A stretch of 64,000 bases of DNA, taken from assembly GCF_019097595.1 (NCBI RefSeq), contig NC_080715.1, positions 23,499,573 through 23,563,572 of the forward strand, in the 5' to 3' direction. A program made the translations under genes and the position numbers. The DNA is from Hemibagrus wyckioides. Its lineage: Eukaryota > Chordata > Actinopteri > Siluriformes > Bagridae. Shown here piece by piece: positions 55,211 to 64,000 of this stretch (the stretch's first letter is position 1; every line of letters begins with the position of its first letter). The notes beneath the pieces were generated by a model. It searched no databases and was not told where the DNA came from. It saw only the letters and a program-made list of their open reading frames with translations.

Positions 55211-55760
55211 CTAACGATCAGTATATTGGTCTTGGCGCTCATAGCGATCTCTGGGGTCATTATAGTGATCCTGGCGATCGCCATAACGGTATCTTTGGTT
55301 GTCATAGCAACCCTGGCGATCATCATAATCTTCTCTGCGGTCATCAAAACTTCTTCTGTCATCATCATAGCGGTTCTGGCGATAGTGATCTCTGCCATCG
55401 TCATAACAATCTCTTTGACCACTATAATGTTCTTGTCGATTATCGTAACGGTCTCTGTCATCATTGAAGCGATCCTGTCGATCATTGTAGCGATCTCTGT
55501 CATCATCAAAGTGATACTGTCGATCATTGTAGCGATCTCTGCCATCATCAAAGCGATCCTTTCGATCCCTGTAGCGATCTCTGTGATCATCAAAGCGATC
55601 CTGCCGATCATCGTAACGATCTCTTTGATGGCCATCGTAGCGATTTTGCCGATCATCATAATGATCTCTGAGGTCATCATATTGACTTCTGCGATCATCC
55701 TGATTCTGCTGGTCATCGTTATAAGGTTTGCGGTCGTCATAACATTCTCGGTGGCCTTCG
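55211..55760 (-). repeat. Coding 21-bp repeats: Arg/Asp/aromatic heptads
   Basis: Within the last gpa33 exon, an aromatic residue (Tyr or Phe) recurs mostly every seven residues, about 20 times, in units like DRYNDRQ and DRFNDDR. Tyr and Phe units alternate in the middle, giving a 14-residue (42-bp) higher-order unit. The DNA units share gatc-atc-gtagcgatct-like cores. The tail is charge-balanced, with few hydrophobic aliphatic residues, so it is predicted disordered. Confidence 0.9.
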
Positions 55761-58700
55761 TTACGACCTCTGTTGTGGATGTCTCTGCGATCGTCATGTC
55801 TCTCACTGTCCTTTCCAGCCTTCATCTCATATCTCTCTCTCTGGTCAATGCTGCCTTCAATACTATTCTTCCTTATATCTCCAGAACCATCTTCTTGCTT
55901 CTCTTGCTTTGGATTGTCATGGTATTCTACCACTGGAGGTCTAAATAAAAGATAGGCACAATTTTATTCCTTTTAAAAACGACCAAGTTTGAATAAAACT
56001 TTGAAATTACATTCTCATGATCATAAGATTTTTTATGAAGAAAACCTACTCCATGGCAAATTCCTCTGGCTGCTGCTTCTTTCTGCAGCAGCAGTAAATT
56101 ATTAATACAAGCACTGCAACTCCAGCAACACAGCCTCCAATGATACCTGCTGTAGCTCCAATTTTCATTGTAGCTGCAAAGATTAGGTAGACATTAACAC
56201 GAATGGTAAGGATAAATGTAATGAATAAATGTAATGTTTTCATGCTTTGGACATAAAATACAGCTCTGGACAGTTCTGTTAAGTAAAACAGGAACACTCA
56301 CCTGGCATGACTGACAAGGTGAGGTTGCATTTTGCAGAGCGAATCTTATTGGCTGATGTGCAAATGTAGTAACCTGATGTGTCCCTGGATACATTGAACA
56401 GAGAAAGCACTCCATCCTCTGTTAAGGAGTTGGAAGAAATGAAATTCTGTCAGAGTCTTATACATGTACAGTGAATATAAGAAGTATACACAACTCTTTT
56501 AAAATTGCAAGCTTGTTTATTAATTTATTTACTTGTATATGAAAAGGAAGCAAGATAAATAATGTCAGAAGTTTTTCCAGCTTTAATGTAATTTGAGTGA
56601 AAACCAAATAGAAATGGGGGAAAAAAAGAAAAAAAAACATAAAATAACCTGGCAGCATAAGTTTGCACACCCCATCTAATGCACTTTATAGCCAGTTTCC
56701 TCAAACAATGTGGCAAAATGACTAAATCCCCACAGCCATGTTGATGAAGGACTGCTGAAAAACTGCAAAGGGATGTTCAAAAACCAGATAAACCAGATGG
56801 TTGGGTGCCCACCCGTATAATGTATGTTCTGCCATATAGCATACCTTGTTAACCCATCTTTTGCTTGTAATACAGTACTCAGTGTCTTTGGTTAATGGTG
56901 CACCAACTGAGCACATCTTAATTTGGCAATCATATTCCACACTTCCTTGCAAAAATTCTCCAGAGTTGTCCAGACTGGAAATTCTGCCCCACAAAGTCAT
57001 TCTTCAGTTTTTTTGTTTTGTTTTGTTTTTGTTTTTTAGTTTAGAACTGGGCTCTGATTGGGCTATTCCAAAACATTCATCTTCTTCTTCTAAAACCATT
57101 CATTTGTTGACTTGGATTTGGGCTTTGGGTTGCTATCATGCTGCAAGGTAACATTTTTCTTCATCTTCAGCTGTCTAACAGAGGCCTGCAGGTTTTGTGC
57201 AAAAACAGACTGTTAGTTGGAGCTATCCATTATTCCCTCTATCTTGAGCAGAGCCCCAGTCCCAGCAGAAGAAAAGCACAGTAGAATGATGTCATCACCA
57301 TGCTTCTTCGATTGCATGTTTGTTTGTTTTTTGGCTGATAAGATGTCTTTTTTTGGTGTCAAATATATCTTTTAGAATTATGCACAAAAATCCTAACTTG
57401 CCTCTTGTCAAGCCATAACACATGTGCCATATGGTTGGGGTCATTTAGGCAGTCTTGGATGGTTTTGTTTTTGTTGGCCATCTTGCCAACCTACCCTATA
57501 CCTCAAAGATGTGAAGAATATGAGAGATGGTGGTGACAGATATCTTGGCTGCCTTCCTGATAACTTTTCGGCTTGTCCTTTTGTCTATCTATCTTTTCGG
57601 TAATGTCATTGTGGTGTGCCATTTTCAAATTTTCTAACCTTCACAGTCTTCAGTGGTTTATCTAATGTTTTGAGGATGTTCCAACTTGCGGTCCTCCAAG
57701 TCAAAGCAAGAAGATGTCAAGAATATCCTGCCTATCATCAGTCATGATAATGACTGTTGTAATAATAGTGTTGTAAAAATAAAACATGAGGATATGATTG
57801 TTTAATTCTGAGCACAGACATACACCCCATTGTAAACAGCTGTGCAGGATCATTACAAGTTTTTTTCTTTCCTATTCTTTTTTTTTAACACCTAAAATGC
57901 TTTTATTTGTTTTTCACTTGAATTGTATTGCTTGCTATATCACAATACCAGTGGAAAAAGATCTGACATTGTTTATCTTGGTAAATTTGTTTGTTCACAA
58001 AAAATCTGCAACTTGTTATAACAATTTATATACTATATATAAAAAAGAGTACACTTTTAAATACCCAAATATATAACAGCTGTGGTAAATTAAAAAGGGG
58101 AATTTAGAAAAACACACTTACTCTCAGTTGTTTTGGGTGGATGTGGTCTTTGGACGTTTTTGACATCATAGCTCTGCCACTGGTATGTGGGAGCTGGGGA
58201 GCCCTCTTCAGAGACACAGGTCAAGCTGATATTTTGTCCATACTCTGCAGTGCCCTTAATCTTACAGACAGGATCTGATGGTGCAACTGTCAAACAGTAA
58301 CAAACAACACAGTACACATGAGGTAAGGTCATAGAAATATATCCTCTTCATAACTACAGTGCAGTGAACATTTGGTTTTTATTTAAACATTCATACTCTC
58401 ATAGCAAAAGGAGCTATTATATATGACTACAGATATGATTAAGACATTCTTACCCAGAACCACAAGAGAAGTTGAATCTGATGTTTGTCCCTCTGTATCA
58501 CCAGGAATCTGGACAAGACATTTGATGAGTCTGCTCTCTCGCAAAGTGACGTGCTTCAGCAATAACTTTGACTCTTTTTTAGCCACATCAGTTTCAATAA
58601 AGGCTTTGCCTTCATACATTGCATTGATATCTACATGGCCATCATCAGAGTAGAAGGTCCCAAAAGAAATCTGTATTAAAAGGAAAGAACAAGTTGTTCT

Positions 58701-59721
58701 CTTATTTGAAAAGCACATGTATGTCACCCTGCATACATATAAGGAAAAGAAAGGTTGACGAACAGGAAGCTTAAGATAGTGTTTCATACCCCTTCATCAT
58801 CAAATGACCCATCAGTCTCACCAGTCCATGAGATGACAATGAGTCGGTTCACAGGATTTTTAGGCTGAAAACTGCATGTTATGATCACTTCATCACCTCG
58901 AGCAACTTCATATGTGGACTGTGGAATACTAACTTGCAATCCAAAAGCAGCAGAAATCACTATACAAAACACAATCCACACAGCAAATCATTCATTTATC
59001 TTCAGTAAGCAGAGCCACAGAAATTGGGTTTAAAAAAACACACTACTATATTTTGTTTTGTTAACAGAAGACAGAAGGATCATAAACACAAAACAGAAGA
59101 TAACAGGATCTACTTTTGCTCAAAATATGGTTACTAAGTTAATAAGTAAGAGTTTGATGGCTATATTTCTATAAAGCTTTTTATTCAGTGTTACCCTTAG
59201 ACTGGTTGTTGTTATTACATAAACAGACAAGCGCATCTGTAAAATTTAAGACGGCCTCATTTAAAACCCAAATACTTGACATTTTTTTTTAAATGTACTT
59301 ATTTTCACAATATATTGTACAGTATTAGTTACAAATATTGCTCATTTAATCATGTCTCCAAATATAAGTCACCTGAGTCCCATCTATTATGCTACACAAT
59401 TTGTCGGCCTCCAGCATGCTAGTGTGTATTTCACAGTGTGTATGGGTGTACCAGGAGCAGCAACATTGCTGGGGAATTAATTTGTCACTGCTGGGTAGAA
59501 AAAACAATCCAACAACCAATAGTGCCTGTTCAGCTGTTGGTTAGAAATGGCCATCTGACTAGAAGATGACTAGAAGATGATCAAGACACACTGTGCATGA
59601 AAAAAATATTACCTGAATAGCTATACCTCAGTATAACTATAGAGCTATGTATACCAACATACCAAGGTGCATATATATATATCACAAACTGTACATTGTA
59701 TTTAAACCTTTAACTGTGTTT

Positions 59722-59800
<79 letters not shown>

Positions 59801-60058
59801 AAAACAACAACATATTTTGAAAAATTGTACCTACTACTATTTTTTTTATTTAAGTCTTTCTATTATTACAATTTTAATTATTACAAATTATGTCAATAAC
59901 AGTAAATATATAATGAATAACTAACTAAATTAATTTAAAAAATGATAATAAATTACAGTATTTTTCCTGATAAACAACAATAACGATTCATCATAATTGA
60001 ATAGAAGAATGTTACCTGACATCAGCAGTATGCCAACTCCACAATTCCATGTATCCAT
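55211..60058 (-). CDS. gpa33: Cell surface A33 antigen-like, long cytoplasmic tail
   Basis: An Ig-superfamily membrane protein of the CTX/JAM group, in mammals found on intestinal epithelium. Exons in transcript order: 60058-60016, 58959-58790, 58670-58454, 58286-58122, 56418-56302, 56173-56050 and 55940-55211 (TAG). They total 1566 nt, 521 aa. Visible: signal peptide MDTWNCGVGILLMSVISAAF; V-type Ig (about 22-140, Cys in VIITCSF and LIKCLV); C2-type Ig (about 146-237, NISLTCVSEEGSPAPTYQW to SGYYICTSANK, the part closest to human GPA33); transmembrane about 242-263; then YCCCRKKQQPEEF. The final exon encodes a tail of about 240 residues dominated by Arg/Asp/Tyr heptads, against a tail of some 60 residues in the roughly 320-aa human protein. 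Identity as gpa33 is also supported by its place between ildr2 and pou2f1. Confidence 0.88.
56467..58070 (-). mobile_element. Degenerate Tc1 element in gpa33 intron 4
   Basis: The left end at 56469-56497 (agtgaatataagaagtatac) resembles the terminus ending the 24250-24808 fragment, read in reverse. The order of blocks follows a full-length fish Tc1 in antisense: gggctctgattgggctattc near 57049, ggctttgggttgctatcatg near 57119, ccccagtcccagcagaagaa near 57252, catatctt-type and tcttggcagcc-type blocks to about 57560. The right half is repeat-of-terminus debris. There are many indels and no functional transposase. Confidence 0.75.
59725..59800. repeat. (TA)n microsatellite
   Basis: About 59728-59800 is an almost pure TA run with two C interruptions near its right end. 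It lies in gpa33 intron 1. Confidence 0.95.
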
Positions 60059-62034
<1,976 letters not shown>

Positions 62035-62080
62035 ATGGCGGACGGAGGAGCAGCGAGTCAAGATGAGAGTTCAGGACCAG
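62035..62080 (+). CDS. pou2f1: POU domain, class 2, transcription factor 1, first coding exon
   Basis: The frame MADGGAASQDESSGP starts in a Kozak-like aaaATGGcg context and runs to a GT donor (CCAG/gtaatc at 62081), ending in phase 1. The first 13 residues match the N-terminus I recall for the long Oct-1 (POU2F1) isoform. Oct-1 is an octamer-binding POU transcription factor. The DNA-binding domain would be in exons beyond the window. The flanking sequence is CpG-rich relative to the rest of the window, as for a broadly expressed gene. Neighbour gpa33 agrees with the human 1q24 order. Confidence 0.88.
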
Positions 62081-62470
62081 GTAATCATTACTGCATTTTA
62101 CATATTCATATTCATATTCAAACACTCTTTCTCTCAAGCCAGATAAGCACGAAGGAAGAGCGTAAACAAGGCGTCGGAGGCCGTTGAGAGATCTGCTGCG
62201 GCTTATTTCGCGCAGTATATCGGCGGATTAATTCAGTGTGTATGTGTGTGTGTGTATGTGTGTGTGGACGAGAGAGAGAGAGAGGGAGAGAGAGAGAGAC
62301 TGAAACGGGGCTTTGCGCTGCGACGGTTACATTAAAGCCAAAATGCGCCCTTTGTGTGATTAGAGCCGTGCTTAGTGCGCTGCATATTCATACCGCCGCC
62401 GTGCACACGCCATTTAGCATATTTTATTAGTAATCGGCGACATCACTCGGAGGAGATACTCTGTGTCAAC

Positions 62471-62506
<36 letters not shown>

Positions 62507-63971
62507 AGCCTATAATTTCACTGTTATAAGTAGCTGGCCGGAGCGTTAGCAGGCTAATGCTAATTCAGCTGCTTTGTGTATTTTTTTGGGTGCTGTGCCG
62601 AATGGTTTGCATATTCATTCAATCGCAATCATCTGGTGGCTGCGTGTTAGTATGTTTAGTCAAAGTGTCAGGCAGTGTGTGTGTGTGTGTATAGAGACTG
62701 TTGTGTTTGGTGACTAATGGCTTTAGCGCAGCGTGATTTTTAGTGTCCATTCTGGTGCCTTTGTGCAGCCCTCTTGTGCGTTATTCATGCGGGCCTGCTG
62801 GAGGAGAATGCGCTCTTCAGCATATTCTATCAGAGCGGACACACACACAAACACTGTGGTACAAAGAGCATCCCGGGTTACACACCAGTCATATAAACAA
62901 CAACACAGCCTGATGATCAGCAGTCACACAGTCAAATGTTTCTCAGTGCTTTTATTATTTATTTATTACAGCTTATAACATCTATGGTCTTCACACAGGC
63001 AAGGAAATAGTAAATAAATAAAAATACGTAGTTTTAGGTTATCGTGAATAATTGAGTAGGAAGATGTGCTCTCTAAAACAACGATTTCGGCTCGCTGGAG
63101 ACATTTTAATCGCTCTGTTGTGTATGAACGCTAGAGAGCGGCTTGTATTATGCGCAGCTGCTCTCTCCCTGCTGCATATGTAGCAGGCCAGCTAGCGCTT
63201 TTGAATTGATTTAAATCAGGCCAGGCTAAAGCCCTTTCCACAGCCTGAAAATACACTGCTGTTTTTCACACTTGTATTGAATGATTCTTGCTGTTTTATT
63301 TTCTTCCAGTACAAAAAAAAATGGAAATAAATATTACTAATAATACAATCCCATACAGGTTATTTTCTCGGTATCGCTGTGGTTTAAAGCGGGCGCTTGT
63401 GTCCGCCGGGGGGAGGCGTTTGTTTACCATTACAGAATGCATAAAGCCCAGCTTCATTAGCACAGCGCCACATTAGAAAGTCTAATTTTGGGAGGTGTCA
63501 CGAAAATGTAAAAGGAAAAATGCGCCCAGAGGAGACGAGAGGAAGCTACTTTACAGTTCTCTGTACTCTGTTATTTCCTACACAGCTCAGTTCAGGCTTT
63601 AACATGCTACAACACGTTTCTGGGCAGATTGGTGTTTGCACAGCTTTCTGAAAGGGAGTGTTTGAAGGCACAATGGAGGATTTCCGAAACAAGTGGTATT
63701 GAATATTCTCAAAGCCTGAAAAAGGTGCATTTTATCCCAAAACTGTTAGACAAATCTCAAAACGGAAAGCACCTGCAGAATCTAACAAGCTAAAAGTGGC
63801 ATGCAAAAGCAGGTAATAGCATAACGTGGGTTAATGGGGCTGCGGTGTGTAGGCTAATTTTGGAACGCTGATAAGAAATGTGCAATACAACACACACGAT
63901 ATATATTATATTATATTATTATTATATTATATTGATATTATATATATATATATATATAATGTGTGTATATA
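62081..63971 (+). other. pou2f1 first intron (partial)
   Basis: No further coding exon recognised. Includes (GT)n/(GA)n tracts at about 62238-62300, (GA)n at about 62475-62501, and AT-rich sequence at 63900-63960. Non-repetitive, moderately GC-rich stretches at 62500-63300 could be regulatory, but nothing can be named from one sequence. Confidence 0.5.
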
Positions 63972-64000
63972 TACTGATCAGGCATAACATTATGACCACC
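63972..64000. mobile_element. Tc1/mariner terminus, cut by window end
   Basis: The last bases (actgatcaggcataacatta, then tgaccacc) are the terminal inverted repeat of the same family as the 5868 and 19382 elements, here with fewer changes. The rest of the element continues beyond the window. Confidence 0.85.

Noticed and set aside
55226..55948. A 240-codon open frame on the plus strand antisense to the gpa33 tail, rich in Ile/Val/Ser
   Set aside because: It arises because the 21-bp GAT/CG-rich repeats contain no stop in that frame; a further minus-strand frame is open for the same reason. No family resemblance, and composition follows the repeat.
59721..59924. Open frame consisting of Ile-Tyr repeats
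   Set aside because: It is the (TA)n microsatellite translated.

Overview
The window is nuclear DNA of a teleost fish. The genes are vertebrate, split by GT/AG introns, and sit among fish-type repeats: many Tc1/mariner copies, hAT elements, an L2-like LINE tail, Ty3/Gypsy debris and long microsatellites. The mix resembles otophysan fish such as catfishes or characins, but this is an impression from remembered repeat families and not a demonstrated assignment.

Left part (1-13 kb): two tandem, same-strand copies of an NXPE family (neurexophilin plus PC-esterase) gene. Copy 1 (303-3061) is open through four exons; its first coding exon must lie to the left of the window. Copy 2 (7215-11104) still has a first exon but carries a 600-base internal exon deletion, a stop and a 5-base frameshift deletion, so it is a pseudogene. 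13-23.5 kb is a transposon graveyard: two opposed Gypsy remnants, a LINE remnant and a Tc1 copy split by two hAT-like insertions.

Middle (23.5-38 kb): a complete 14-coding-exon me3 gene (mitochondrial NADP malic enzyme, minus strand, 619 aa predicted), a pair of Tc1-derived elements including a fold-back, and complete ildr1 (angulin-2, minus strand, 8 exons, 561 aa). 38.4-40 kb is a fish interspersed repeat carrying about 1 kb of 32-bp minisatellite.

Right part (41.7-64 kb): complete ildr2 (angulin-3, minus strand, 10 exons, 617 aa), gpa33 (A33 antigen, minus strand, 7 exons, 521 aa) with a very long heptad-repeat cytoplasmic tail, and the first coding exon of pou2f1 (plus strand). ildr2-gpa33-pou2f1 matches the order I recall for human 1q24, without MAEL and STYXL2 between them. 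ildr1, which I recall on human chromosome 3q with NXPE3, lies directly beside ildr2 here. Three of the genes encode Ig-domain membrane proteins of epithelial surfaces or junctions (ildr1, ildr2, gpa33).

All exon models were built by hand from splice sites and reading phase. Each complete model sums to a whole number of codons, which supports the junctions. I saw no tRNA, rRNA or other RNA gene.
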